Assembly: GCA_015956445.1 (NCBI GenBank) | Contig: WIUZ02000002.1 | Span: forward strand, 1,116,001-1,180,000 | Reading direction: 5' to 3' | Length of the DNA: 64,000 bases | DNA from: Thelephora terrestris | Lineage: Eukaryota; Basidiomycota; Agaricomycetes; Thelephorales; Thelephoraceae | Shown: positions 23,112 to 34,987 of the stretch, one piece after another | Layout of the letters: each line of letters opens with the position of its first letter | Position numbering within the stretch: the first letter of the stretch is position 1 | Position numbers and translations under genes: made by a program | The notes under the pieces: model-generated | Databases searched by the model: none | What the model saw: the letters and a program-made list of their open reading frames with translations, nothing else | Told to the model about the DNA's origin: nothing

Positions 23112-23414
23112 CGTGGATGTTTACGGAGTGGAGACAACACGGATAGTTCTGGTGGTAGAACGTTGGACTGAATGGGACCCGCTGATCGATCACTTTGAGC
23201 CTTGATTTAACTTGTGATGAATCACGATGAAGTGAAAGTCATATCATGAGGGATGTAATGTAACAAACCGTGTATCGTTCGTGAGCACATTGATAGGTGA
23301 CATCGGTGCTAGCGGTTGGATAACAACGGGTCATATTTGAGTACAAAACAACAGATTCTGAGCACACAACATAAAGTCGACGGCTGTGACACTTCATACG
23401 GACGCGGTACGGTT

Positions 23415-24266
23415 TCACTGGAGCAGCGATCCTCCGAAGAACCAGTACTGAGCAACGTATTTGACGCTGATATCCTGGCTCTGGCCATGGGTACACTGAA
23501 GAGGGAGTATTGTTAGCAAAACTGTGCCTCTCTAAACTAAAGCAACGGAAGAACTGACCGAGATAGGGGGTTGTCCACCTATAGTATCAATCCTATAAAC
23601 CTCATCCGCGACGTCCCCAGAAACTTTGCGGAGCCTCAACCAATTGACGTTGTGAGCAGGATCGACGGGCGCCGCGACCGATCCGACGCTCGCCCCGAGG
23701 ATGAACGCGTTCTGGTCGTCGTGGAATCTGTGGGTCGCCCTGGAGTCCCAGACGGGAGAAAGCCCGGTCCCAGAGGGATTCGGGACGAAGTAGTGGTCGG
23801 CTAGAATGACATCTGGAGAGAGCACGGCGGGGACAACGGCCCTGATTTCTTGAACGGTGATTTCGGAAGTCAGGTTGACCCAGGCTTCGTACAAGGGCTC
23901 TTGAATTGTGCTGAAGAGAGTGGGGGAAGAGTGATACAAGCACGAAATATCGTAAAGTTCAGCAACAGCCCCTGTGGAACTAAAAATACCGAGCACGGTA
24001 AATGTCAGCGTTGTGGGACCCCTTGCGGGGAAACAGACTCACGTGAAGTTGTTGTTGGTGGAACAGGTGTAGTTCTGAACGCCGAACGCGACACCGACAG
24101 CGGCTGGGTGACTTGAGTTTGGCTTTCCCAAGACAGCGAGTTGGGCATCGGGTAAAGTGAGCTGGACGTTGGACAGATCGCAATGTCCGACGTTATACGA
24201 TTCCCAGTTTCCGCGGGCGATGGCGGAAATAGCCCACCCGTTCAAAACAGAGCCTAAAGCGACCAT
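23415..24266 (-). CDS. DUF3455-type fungal protein, probably secreted
   Basis: This resembles a fungal family annotated as DUF3455, of unknown biochemical role and usually secreted. From ATG 24266 a short hydrophobic start is followed by C-D-L-S, L-P-D-A-Q and the family block V-A-F-G-V-Q-N-Y-T-C-S. After a short intron come G-A-V-A-E-L-Y-D-I-S-C-L, then A-D-H-Y-F-V, P-V-W-D, F-I-L-G-A-S-V-G, N-V-N-W-L-R-L, and V-Y-R-I-D-T-I-G-G-Q-P-P. A final exon restores D-I-S-V-K-Y-V-A-Q-Y-W-F-F-G before the TGA at 23415. Two introns, no breaks. A usual signal peptide cannot be confirmed: the N-terminal hydrophobic stretch is weak, and an upstream exon is possible. Confidence 0.68.
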
Positions 24267-24342
24267 GGCGTGCGGGCGTTCTCTTTTTTTCACAGTGGAG
24301 GGAGAGGGAGAACGGTGAGTTTTTTAGAGAACCCCGTACGCT

Positions 24343-25178
24343 TTATACCGTGACAGGTTTACCAGACATGGTAGGCGATCCACCGTGTTTCAGCTCGGCG
24401 ATTGAAGGAGGGCGCCAGCTGTCCAAGTTTTCCAACAGCCTTTGATCAGATTCTCCTCCGATGACGAAGACCTGACGTCCTCGGAGTTGGCTGCCCGGCA
24501 AAAAAAACGCCGTGGGTGACGAAACGTCCGACTGCACGGTAGCGTGAAGTAAAAGACGAGGTCGGGCTAGACGGGCGTGGATGAGTGAAACGCGTTCAGT
24601 GCTTTGACCTTGAGTTCGGCCAACGTGTACGTTAAGTTGAGCGCTTCGTTCGAACGGTTGGGTGTGATTTCCGGAAGCGGAAGATTGATAATATCGTCCA
24701 CGATGATTTCGATCAGACGATGACGAGCGTCTGCAACCCCACTGGTTTCAACCGAGGTGTGAGCCTGGACATCCCGGAGTGCTTCAGTGCTCACTAACAC
24801 TGCTCACTGCCCGAGGATGGCACTGCAACTTCCGCCACATCGCTCAAGACGGTCCGTCGATGCCTCCGACACCAATTGCAAAGCCCCAAGGCCCGTGATC
24901 CTAATCAACGTGTACTCCTGAGCCTCCCGCTCGTGTGTAAGCGACCACATCTCTGGGTTGAATGTGACCGAAAGTCGCCGGACATGGGAAATCGTTGAGT
25001 GAAAGAGGCCGCGGTCCTCGGGGATACCCGGGGGTGGCTGAGCAAGCCGTGTGATGCTGCATTGAGCTTCAAGTTGGAAACCAGCTTAACTGCTCACAAA
25101 CACATCAACGCTACCGGATTCGAAAGAGGCGCAAAAGAGGTTCAATTAATGCTCGTATTGATACGCTTCAAACGAAAG
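24343..25178 (-). other. Unrecognised minus-strand coding-like region
   Basis: Open minus-strand stretches at about 24343-24537, 24567-24800 and 24810-24960 have plausible coding composition. One contains a helical, acidic stretch (A-R-H-R-L-I-E-I-I-V-D-D-I-I-N-L-P). They could be exons of a small gene between the DUF3455 gene and the PPR gene, or degraded sequence. No family was recognised and no start or splice path is compelling, so no gene model is given. Confidence 0.3.
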
Positions 25179-27497
25179 TCAGCTCCTGATTTTATCGCGT
25201 CCTTCCCGGGCCTTCGCGATAACCTTCGACATCCTCGTCATCCTAGCTTGCCCCGGCATCCGACCCTCTCCAACCCACGCCTCCAGCCACTTGAGAAGCT
25301 TCGAATACTCCCCTTCACCTCCAAACTGTTCAAACAACGGTGCCCTAAGGCTGACCTCTGCCCAATATATCAACGCCATCGCGGTCGTCCTTTCAAAGGG
25401 GATGATCCCCAACTCCTTCATCCAAGCCAAGACCATCGGTATTTGGCTAGCTTGTCCGCTCATCCCGAGAAGGGATATCAGATTGTGGAAAGTCGTCTTC
25501 GTAGGGTGGATTTTCGGATAGGCTTGGAGGGGGTATAGCCCGAGCCGCGCGAGAGACGCCGGGGAGTCGACGTCGACGTCTTGAAAACCTTCATTCGCAG
25601 GTGAAGGCCCTCCAACGCTCCTAATAAGCTCTGCCCACGGGTGGCGATGAATGTCGTCTGCAGAGGACCGTATTGCGGTCGCAGGAGGTGAAATACGCAA
25701 CAGCCTGGGGTTGTTTCCCAAGACTGCGTGATAGCAAACCTTGGTCGCCTTTTGCCAAGCAGGCACATCGCCCCATAGACCGGTGGATTTGTGTTTCTTC
25801 CTGGGGCCATGTTCGAGCCTAAGCCTCAAACCCTCAACCACTTCGTCCCGATCGGGGATATTGGAAGAAGACGAAAAGGGATTATCCGTATGGGACGACG
25901 ATCGTTTGGCTCGCAGGCTCGCCCAGAACCCGGCGAAAGTTGTTTCGTACTTCAGAACCTCTCGGGAAATTTCCAATAGCACGCTGAGCATCGAATTGTC
26001 GGGAGTCACCCCGTACAATAATTCCGCGTGATCCCAAACCATGAAGGCAATGTCGGGACGACCAGAGAGCGCGAGGCTCTTCATGAAGGTTGCCAGAAAC
26101 GATGGGTTCAGCCGGACTCCGCGTTCCAAAGTGGACCGGGCGGTTCCTCCGTCTGATTTGTTTTTAGCGACGACCTCGAGAATGTAGAATGCCTCCCAGT
26201 GCTTTTTGGCAAGGGTACAAGCTTCTACCACGGCAGAAAGGCTCTGGATATCTATCGGGTGGCCCTCGCCTAACATCTCGTGCCAAGTCTCGATCGCACG
26301 TTGGTAGGCCTTGCGAGACACTAACGCGCGCATCAAGACGGTGAAGGAGATGGTAGTAGGAGGGTGGGACTTTCGGACGCGATTGAACAGCTCCACTAAT
26401 TGGTCCGCGGAAATGCTACGACTACTGGAAAAAAATCCGAGGAGGGAAGTCCAGGACTTGGTGCCAGGGGGAACCAGTGAAGGACGATCCTTGGAGAGGG
26501 AGCCGAGTTGTGGAGGACCTGCGAGATTGGCTTTGAACTGCGACCCAGAGGAAGTTGCAGGACCGCTCGGGAATGAAACAGCGCCGTCAGGTCCGGATAA
26601 ACTGGCGAGCTGGAAGACGGATGGGAGGTACTTGGCGGCAAGGGTTGTTGCGCCGTGCCTGGTATAGACTCGGAAGAATAGGTGATCAAGACGGGGGGTA
26701 ATTTGGGTATTTGTCACCAGAAGCAAACGCTCCAAACGTTGGGCCAAAGGTACTGAACTTGAATTCGATTGGAGCAGCGAGACGTAGACATCCTCAGGAA
26801 TCTTGCCCTCGTCCTTGTGCATCTTCTCAACAATGGTAGAGATCACGGCGTTATTCTCTAGGGATGGGGGAAACCGAGAGAGCGCTTGCATGAAAGGACG
26901 GTACTGGGAAGGGAGGCGGCGCCTGTCCAGAAAGAGCTCCACGATCTTGTGCAGGGGGTCGATCACTTTATAGTCGGCGAGTGCGTGAACGGATAGAATG
27001 AGCAAAACGGGACTCTTCGTATGGCTGTGACATGATAGCGTGTGGGAAATCACGAGTTCTACTGCTGCTTGTGCCTCTGAAGGATTGGTGACGCTAAAAG
27101 TGAGGAGGTAGCCCAATGCCCAGGTTGGCACTTTGACGATCGAGGGGAACGTCGTTGGATCCGAAGTCTCGTTGATGCGAGACGCAATCTCTACAGGCCC
27201 CGCAGAGTCTAAAAATTTCCTCCAACGGATGTAGGGCGCAAGCTTCAACCCAGCGTCACGGACCATGGCATTTGTGAGTTTGGTGGAACGGGGAGTCTTC
27301 ATTGCGATGACGAATGGCCATGTTGGGTCCCCAGTCTCCTTCCAGGTCGTCTTGTATAATTCCAAAATATGATGATTGGTTTGCTTTTCATAACGCGACC
27401 AGACCGGTCGAAGCAGCCGGGTATTCGCGGTCGTCTTCGTCGAAAGTGAGCGAGCTACCGATTGTCCATTTCGGAGCAAATGTCTAGCTCGGAGCAT
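25179..27497 (-). CDS. Large PPR/TPR-like mitochondrial protein
   Basis: A single long exon encodes about 772 residues. The ATG at 27497 was chosen because it gives M-L-R-A-R-H-L-L-R-N-G-Q-S-V-A-R-S-L-S-T, an Arg/Ser-rich, acid-free presequence typical of mitochondrial import. The rest is predominantly alpha-helical, with pentatricopeptide-like units such as T-I-S-F-T-V-L-M-R-A-L-V-S-R-K-A-Y-Q-R-A (near 26330) and T-T-F-H-N-L-I-S-L-L-G-M-S-G-Q-A-S-Q-I (near 25460). Fungal PPR proteins of this size act in maturation or translation of mitochondrial RNAs; no specific target can be assigned. It is unusual here in having no intron. It is divergent from the eL8 gene across 249 bp. Confidence 0.72.
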   Translation of the reverse strand: MLRARHLLRNGQSVARSLSTKTTANTRLLRPVWSRYEKQTNHHILELYKTTWKETGDPTWPFVIAMKTPRSTKLTNAMVRDAGLKLAPYIRWRKFLDSAGPVEIASRINETSDPTTFPSIVKVPTWALGYLLTFSVTNPSEAQAAVELVISHTLSCHSHTKSPVLLILSVHALADYKVIDPLHKIVELFLDRRRLPSQYRPFMQALSRFPPSLENNAVISTIVEKMHKDEGKIPEDVYVSLLQSNSSSVPLAQRLERLLLVTNTQITPRLDHLFFRVYTRHGATTLAAKYLPSVFQLASLSGPDGAVSFPSGPATSSGSQFKANLAGPPQLGSLSKDRPSLVPPGTKSWTSLLGFFSSSRSISADQLVELFNRVRKSHPPTTISFTVLMRALVSRKAYQRAIETWHEMLGEGHPIDIQSLSAVVEACTLAKKHWEAFYILEVVAKNKSDGGTARSTLERGVRLNPSFLATFMKSLALSGRPDIAFMVWDHAELLYGVTPDNSMLSVLLEISREVLKYETTFAGFWASLRAKRSSSHTDNPFSSSSNIPDRDEVVEGLRLRLEHGPRKKHKSTGLWGDVPAWQKATKVCYHAVLGNNPRLLRISPPATAIRSSADDIHRHPWAELIRSVGGPSPANEGFQDVDVDSPASLARLGLYPLQAYPKIHPTKTTFHNLISLLGMSGQASQIPMVLAWMKELGIIPFERTTAMALIYWAEVSLRAPLFEQFGGEGEYSKLLKWLEAWVGEGRMPGQARMTRMSKVIAKAREGRDKIRS

Positions 27498-27746
27498 ATG
27501 CACGGAACATCTGAAAGCAAGGTCAAGACACGCCAGACGCAAGGAAAGGCATAAACTACCTAGGGGCTGCTCGGAACGGCAGTTAATGGGGACGAATCAC
27601 AAACCAGCCCGAGCAAGTCGGATGGGAGAGCTATAGGTTGCACGTGACCCGCGCGGGCGGACCCGACCGAAAACTTGATCAGTTTCCTGAACTTTAATTT
27701 TCCCAATCAACGATCTCTTCTCCCAAGACCTCAAGACCTCGTGAAA
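27498..27746. promoter_or_regulatory. Divergent promoter between PPR-like gene and RPL8
   Basis: 249 bp lie between the start codons of a mitochondrial protein gene and a ribosomal protein gene. No TATA box was seen, as is common for ribosomal protein promoters. Inferred from geometry. Confidence 0.4.
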
Positions 27747-29026
27747 ATGGTGAGCCCGCTTCCACAGAATCTGCGGTATCTTGGAGCTCTGGGACCATGC
27801 CAGCATTGATATTGGTACGTACTATCGCACCAAAAACTATCACACTGCTCACCTTTTCCAACGCACAGTTTATCGCGTGTATCACGGTCTTTCAGGCCGA
27901 GTGACGCTGATATTATGCTGGGTCCGGGTGTTTTCGAACACTCGGACGTTAGAGCTCCAGAGCTGTCGCGATGATTATCACTCTTTTTGATATCATTCGA
28001 CTAACTTTGACTCAATGACCAGCCCGCAAAAAGCAAGACCGGTAAGAAGCCAGCCCCAGCTCCCCTCTCGAAGGGCCAGGCCAAGGTTGTCAAGAACCCT
28101 CTGTTTGATTCCACCCCCAAGAACTTTGGCATCGGTCAGTATGGCTTTTTTGCGGCTTCGCCATGCCTGATCTCCGAAATCTGTAGGTCAGGACGTCCAG
28201 CCCACCACTGACCTCACCCGATTCGTGAAGTGGCCGGAGTATATTCGCCTTCAACGACAAAAAGTCATTCTTCAGCGCCGTCTGAAGGTTCCCCCTGCAA
28301 TCGCCCAATTCTCTCATACCCTGGACAAGAACACCGCTGCTCAGCTCTTCAAATTACTCGATAAGTACGTCTCATTTTGCTCGTACGTCAGTTCCACAAG
28401 TAGCTAATCTCTTTGTTAGGTACCGGCCCGAGACCAAGCAGGAGAAGAAGGCTCGTCTTACAGCTACCGCTCAAGAAGCTGCGGATGGAAAATCAAAAGT
28501 ATGTGCTGCATTGAAGGCTCATCTGTCGATGTCTAACCTATGACTTAGGAAACGAAGAAGCCTCTTTTCGTCAAGTACGGTCTTAATCATTGCGTTGCCC
28601 TCGCTGAGGCCAAGAAGGCCGCCTTGGTCGTCATCGCCCACGACGTCGATCCGATTGAGCTCGTTGTCTACCTCCCGGCCCTTTGCCGAAAGATGGGCGT
28701 TCCCTACGTCATTGTGAAGGGCAAAGCCCGCCTTGGGACCGTTGTGCATAAGAAGACTGCCGCTGTCCTGACAATCCAGGACGTAAAGAGCGAGGACCAG
28801 CGCGAGCTGACCACCCTTATCAGTGCCGCCAAGGCTAACTTGTGGGTAAACTTTTTGTCGTCACCAGCCCTTTTCTCACGCTTCATTCAACAGCTCCGAC
28901 AAATTTGAGGAACAACGCCGTCAATGGGGTGGTGGCCTCCGTGGCAACAAGTCGACGCAAATGTTGCGCAAACGCGCAAAGGCCGCTGGCCAGAGCGTTA
29001 GTGCTGCCGCTCTCGGAAAACTTTAA
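27747..29026 (+). CDS. RPL8: 60S ribosomal protein eL8 (L7Ae family)
   Basis: eL8 is a component of the large ribosomal subunit of the L7Ae/L30e RNA-binding fold. The first exon is only the ATG (27747-27749); a 273-nt intron then joins M to [10 protein letters not shown] at 28023. Later exons give [43 protein letters not shown], and [10 protein letters not shown]. The L7Ae core follows ([22 protein letters not shown]), then [13 protein letters not shown] and a stop at 29024-29026. The four later introns are short; the long first intron is discussed separately. Highly conserved and complete. Confidence 0.95.
27922..27947 (+). other. Stable hairpin with TTCG tetraloop inside RPL8 intron 1
   Basis: GTCCGGGTGTT pairs with AACACTCGGAC (11 bp, one G-U pair) around a TTCG loop. 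It lies in the 273-nt first intron of a ribosomal protein gene, a common site of intronic snoRNAs, but no convincing C/D or H/ACA boxes were seen. Structure is read directly; function is unknown. Confidence 0.45.
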
Positions 29027-32000
29027 TAGGTTGATTTGTTCCGCCGTTGCCGCGTTGTCCGTACTGTTTTCGTATCTTGTGTAGCGTAAAGTTGGCGAAG
29101 TTCAGATTCGACAAATGATGCAATCTACGGCCTTCCCCCCACCAGAGGCTCCTGAAGCGTGACAGAAAACCTCGAAAACGGCTCTTGGTATGGGTGATAC
29201 ACACTGTCCGCGGCCATATGCACTCAAGCTCCCAGCTGCATACGCGAGCACCCCTTTGGCGCAGCATTCCAGGCTGCTCTTCGCGCATCACGAGACTCCC
29301 TTGCTCTTTGCGAGCGAGTGGCATTCTATTTTTGGTGTAGCGAAGATTGATGGGGTCCCCATCTTATTGACCTGTCGGAAGAACCACCTTCAATGTGGCC
29401 ACGAACCGCTCTTTCTCCGTGACGCCCACCTTCAGGTGACAAGGTAAGAGCGCTCGTCACCTCCACCTACCAACTGTCCCCCAAGTTCTGCCCAGGCTCT
29501 CGATATCACAGCATTAGGCAAAACAAGAAGCTCTGGAGGAGATGTCCCGACTATATTCGACAAATGCGTGTGGCTTCTACCTTTGGCGTGGAAACCAACG
29601 CTGGGGATGACCGAATAGGTAGCGGATGCTTTACGGAAGTATGGAAAGGGTCCTACAACGGAAAACGGGTCGCAACCAAAGTCTTGCATGTTTATGAAAC
29701 GAGTAACGTGGAGGAGGTCGTGGGGGTAAGATAAATTCAGACTGCTACGCCTTTGGGCTGGTCATGAATGAAGTGATTGTCGCAATTGTGACACCTATCA
29801 GCATTCGTTCTCACGGTTATCCTTTGGTCCGTCCCAAGACGTTGAGGGGGGACGTCCCCTTTCATCCACTTTGCCAATCGGCTGCCATTTTCAAGGTTCT
29901 ACAAGGAGTCCGCCTAGAGGGACTTGTTGAACGACCTGCAGGGATGCGGGGTACTGATCTGAGTTAACTGGAATACTCATACGGATGGATGGATATGTCA
30001 CTGCGAGCGTTCCGCCAAACGCCTGGCGCCGGTCGGGAGAAGGCGAGCAATGGATCATTCTAATCCAGCTGCACTTGCGCTCACGTCCTACCAGAGGGTC
30101 ACGGCGGACTCAAGCCTGGGAATGAGCTCATGCAATCAAGTTGTGCGACTGCACCTGACGTCACCCATTTTCTTTTTTCGAGCATCGGTGAATGCGGCAG
30201 GGCATTCGATCACCGGAGTGGGTAGTGACAGCACCTACGAACGCCAACAGCGGCTCGGTATTCGTCTCGCCGTGTAATTGTGCCGCTACAAATCGGCAGA
30301 CGTAAACTCAACTCCGCAGCCTCATTTCTTGGAGGCCTTGGGGGACGCCACTCCAGCTCTATGGCTCAAGGCAAAGTCTGGGGGTTTTCATGTGGTTCGT
30401 CAATGTAATGGGGCGGGTCGAGGAGGACGTTCAGTCTGACAGTGCAGTGTCAGAATGTGGCTTGGAGCCACCGGATTATTTCCGTGCAAAACCGAAGACC
30501 TGGCCTCAGAAAGACAGGCAGCCTCCATGACCGCCCCTTTTACGTCCGCATCCGATTCTCCCGGCTTGTCCGATAATAGGGGAAGTAATTGACGTGTTCT
30601 TATCCACGAACCCCATAGTTGGTCAAGATGTGTTCTTATCACACCGCTGTGATTGCTCGTGCTTTATCGCTTTGTCGAGATGAACTTCAATTGGGTTCAT
30701 ACTACATATCTGTTTGTTCGCCCCGACCGTTGGTAGTTCTGCTGCCTAGGCTTCCTGGACCTCTTAGTTCAAGAATGCCCAAACAACTCACTGAGGTTCC
30801 ATCGCTGAAGAAGGTGATTACGATTTTGGAAAGGACCACACGGGCGTTGTGGTTAGCAGTGAAGAGATGAGATTTCCATTAATATCGGTAAGCCGGGACG
30901 ATTCCGTGGTATTTTCCGTTTGCCACCCATACCACATTCAATATTTTACGTCGACGATCTGTCGAGTTTGGTCATTAACCGGCATGAAACAAGCCACGAA
31001 CTATTTCATCTGTTCTCACTCACTTGTTCTCCAAGGAACATATGCTTTGCTCCCATCGGAAGTGGAAATCTTCGCTGATCAATCTCGTGAAGGCCGCGCC
31101 GCAGCATGCCTCGGTCAAGACAAGCTATAGGGCATCGATCTTCGACATGAAACGCCTTGTGAGTGGCGCGGTCTTTCCTCTTGTCTCCTAACGCACTAAC
31201 ATCCCTCAGGCGATCAGCAACTACCCTCCAACAGAAGCCCGAGGGAGGCTGTGATGATGGACTTCTGGATGGGCGAATTGCTAAGCTACAAGGATATCGC
31301 CGAGGACGCCCTGTCCTGCTTTCCGAACATGAGTGGGTGTTAATCGGAACGGCCAGAGTATGAGTTTCACAACTACTCACCCCTTTCCCCGGCCTCCCGT
31401 CTTTCTTCTCCTCTCACCCGAAACACATCACCCTCTCCACTCACCCGGGCTTCTACTGGGTCTCTCGCCGATTTTGTCCTGCGTTTTGTGGCTTCCTTGT
31501 ACACGTCCCTTGTGCTTGGCCGTAGCCGAAAGGAGGGGGAGTCATTGGGGATGCGGGCCATCGCACAAGTCCTTTTGTCCCAGCACGCTTTTGTAGGAGA
31601 CAGTCTCCCAACTTCTCATCCAACTTTCGAACTCACGGTTGACTTCCACGAGCCCCTTCGAACGATTCTACCAGTTACTTTTCAATCCCTAAAAGAGCTA
31701 CAGCTCCAGTAATCAGCGCCGCCGTTGCTTCGACTTCTCATGGCACACGTGGAGGGTATGCTTCAGGATAGACTCACAAATAAACAGAGACAATAAAGCC
31801 AACGGCCAAGATACCTCAACTGCACAGGGAACGTCCTCGCCGAGGCGACGCTATCATCCTCCATGCTGTCGTCCCGGTATTCGGTCACACCAAAGGGGGG
31901 AGGCAGTCGTTTCTGTTGCCTGAGGGTTGGCAATTGTGCCCTCGGACTGAGAAAAAACGATCTGGAGAACCTTACCATGTCGGTAACCCTTGTGGCGAGC

Positions 32001-34987
32001 CTGCGGCTTGGAAAAGTGTGCAGACTCAATTTCTGTCGCACCACCAAACCCGTCGTCGGTAATATACGACGCCTATCCGATGGAGGCGACAGCGTGTTGG
32101 CAATGCCAGGTGCAAGCTCGTGTGTTTGTCAATTAGATATTGACTGGTGTCGGTGGACGTGGGGAGATGTTCAGATGGTCACGGGGGGTTTTCCAACAGT
32201 TTTCAGCTCCTGAGTGAATTTGTGGGTTCCGGTGATTGTGGGAGCGCGAAGGGTGACGTTTAAACCACGAGATTGGTAGTATGGTGTACCCGACGTCTTT
32301 CCCCCTTCTGTTCCGTTCCAGTCGGAAAAATCTGGTTCCATGGATTTCAAGTGCGGAGATTATTTTCTATAAGTACCCCCGCTGGCAGTCCCGTTTGCGG
32401 ATCGGAGAGTGAGCGCTTGAGGTCCGAGATGAGACGCAAAATCTAAGCTTGGTTTCCCACGGTGTTGTCGTACTTCGGCCCCCGCCATGTGCTACCAGTC
32501 CTCTCCCCGAACTGCCGGCGGGTTGCGCATATGCCTTGACCTGGAATCCTTAAATAATACTCGCAAGTTCGCTACCTTCGTCGGTTCAACGCCTCCCCGT
32601 GTTCTCCAAGCACCCAGGTCAGGACCCTCCGCCTCAATCTGAAGCCGCAGAGGGTGAGGTATCTCCCGAGATGTCGTGCTCTGTGAGTATACCTTATCCA
32701 GCAAATGGCGTGTTTCACCAGTAGGCCAATCTGAACACTGAGCAAGGCGGCTGCCTATCTTCTACTCAAACCCGCCAAAGTTGTTCTCGTAAAGTTCCGG
32801 GGGCCGGGTTTGGCGGGCACCCCTATTCTCCCCGGTGCAATTCACTGCCAAGATACCGCCGCAGCAATGTTGGCAAATGCCCTCAGTACACTAGCTGCCG
32901 CCCATGTTACCGTGATGAGCTTACCCAACGCAGTCGCGCGCTCCGCCTGAAGTCCCTCGAAATTCCACCCTTGGGTGTTCTATGTAATCAGCCCCGGATC
33001 TCATGGTACATGCCGCTGGCGCCTGCATCGCTGCCACACGTTTCCGGACCAAGGAGTTTTTGTCGAGTTCTGATTCGCCGTTTCCGGGGCAACGGAGATT
33101 ACGATTACGACAAAACCTGCCAAACGTCAATTGACCACGCATTGCGCGGTACCGACTCGCAGTGTGAGCGGTATGCCTTACGTGCACGAGGCACTTCCCG
33201 CTCTGGTCAGCCTCCCGTCTGGCTTACGTTCTCCACTGGGAGGGTTGGGTAAGGACCTAGTAGAAGCCCAGCTCCTCCTTCAGTTCCATGGGTTCGGCGA
33301 AATGAGGCCGCTACGATGAATTCAACTGCCGCGGAGAGGTCTCCGAGCGACGGAGCAAAATAGTACCGACATTTTCCCGGTAACACAATCTGACCTCGAG
33401 GTTTTAAGTCCCCCTCCCTGGATCGGACCTCTTGGCGCCTGCCTGCCTGGACAAGGGTAAATTTTCTTCACACGACACACTTCCCTCGGGCTCCGAGTTG
33501 GCATCGAGGCAGACAGCGGACCCTGTATATAAGGTGAGCCAGACTGTGAGTGGGGCCGCTTCGTCTGTCATGTTCCAGGAGTGGAGAGGCTTTTGAACGG
33601 GCCTCCTAGTCTGGTTCCGTGAAAAAACGTGATCCCCCATGGATGATCATTAGGAATGCCATCTTAGACCCGCCCTTGCCACGGCGTCCTCGCCATGAAC
33701 TCGGGTCGGGGTCCCTAGATATTCAGCGCATCGAGCACCGCATTTTTCCACATTGCTTTCGCTGTGAGACCGGGAATCACGACCCATGGGCTGGGATGTG
33801 AAACACCTGGCAATCGCGATGCCAGGGTAAGAATCCCTCACGTTGTGCATGTGGCCATGTTGTGTCGAAGTATCCTTCAGGGGCATTCCCTACCCTTTTC
33901 CTTGCCGACAACTGCACAAAACCGAAACAACTCAATACCCGAGTGCACACAACAAGTATACTTATGAACTTGTTGGACTACCTCACTCGCGTGACATGCA
34001 TCGTACACAATCGGCGTGTTTTCGAAACCTCACAAGACTTTTGGTTGATCGTGAGGACTGCGGGTTATTCGTGTTTGTAGCATTCCATAGGCTTTTGGGG
34101 CGAGCAACCACCCAATGTCAGAGTGGATGCGGTGAGGATATCAGACACCTGCGTGGATTTGGAGGAACAGGAATTCCCCATGTCTCCACCCTGTTTGAAC
34201 CCATATTTTCCTGCTCTATTTCCAATGAAGATATAGGATCATCACAGAATTTCTTCAGCTGTTCGAAAGAAGCCCCTTGCGCTCCCAAACGGAAGGATAT
34301 AGTCGCTCCCGCTCGGATCGATAAGATACCTTCTAGAACTGAGTTGACGCCCACCCGGGCCCGCCGCGCACACGGGCGATCGAAGGAGGTTTGTTGGTTT
34401 CCTCCAAACCATCATTTGATCCATCTTCAATTGCATTCTTCCGTCGCCTGAACCTGGGAGCTGCCTTGATTATTCCATCTCTCCGCTCCATTGGTGAACT
34501 CGTACAGGTGTCCGTCGCCAGTTGGGGCTCCTTATTCACCCAACGGACCGGGTCTGAGCCCAGTTTGTACCCCAATTATCGATGACACTTCACACCGTTG
34601 GCAGGTGCTTTTGCACTTTCGATGCACCTGTGAGTTCCAAGTTCCGTATTAGGGTCCAGCGGTTGTTTCAGCGGTTCCCGGTAGGAACTCTCAGGGCCGT
34701 CAAACCCAGTCCTAGGAGCCCTGTGATCTTCGTGCCATCTATCTTGGAGATATTCGTCTGTTGAAGCTCGGATCCGCTGATCCCATCTAGACCTCCAATC
34801 GATTTTCTGCATACGAACTGCCAACAATGTCACGGGTATGAAAAGTGGTATCCAATCGGCCAGGTGCACCCGTATTCTTGCCTCGTTGGCGTGCCGCCTT
34901 CTCTCCCAACAATAAATACCAGCTAAGTCGAGGGTGGGGTTAACAAGGCCTTCCTTCTCTCTCCCTTTCCCTCTCCTCAGAAGAGAA
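29027..34987. other. Gene-poor stretch, about 6 kb
   Basis: Apart from the kinase relic at 29500-29725, no complete gene was recognised. Open frames are short and scattered on both strands. Stop-free plus-strand stretches with coding-like composition occur near 32740-32950 (Ala/Leu-rich) and 33843-34451 (about 200 codons), but neither shows a family motif or a convincing splice path. It is probably decayed sequence of genes and repeats, plus the promoter of the small gene starting at 34988. Confidence 0.4.
29500..29725 (+). pseudogene. Relic of a TKL-type protein kinase (N-lobe only)
   Basis: The stretch encodes I-G-S-G-C-F-T-E-V-W-K-G-S-Y-N-G, a glycine-rich loop, followed by V-A-T-K-V-L-H-V-Y, an ATP-binding lysine context like that of agaricomycete TKL kinases. 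It then meets a GTAAGA donor at 29726. No alpha-C helix, catalytic loop, DFG or C-lobe could be found downstream on the plus strand up to 34.9 kb, so this looks like a fragment or a highly decayed gene. The intact-looking relative at 37729-39210 is the closest comparison in the window. Confidence 0.55.

Noticed and set aside
32487-32645. A short frame faintly like a polymerase block of a retroelement
   Set aside because: Only a handful of residues agree, with no neighbouring domains or repeat ends; chance resemblance is more likely.
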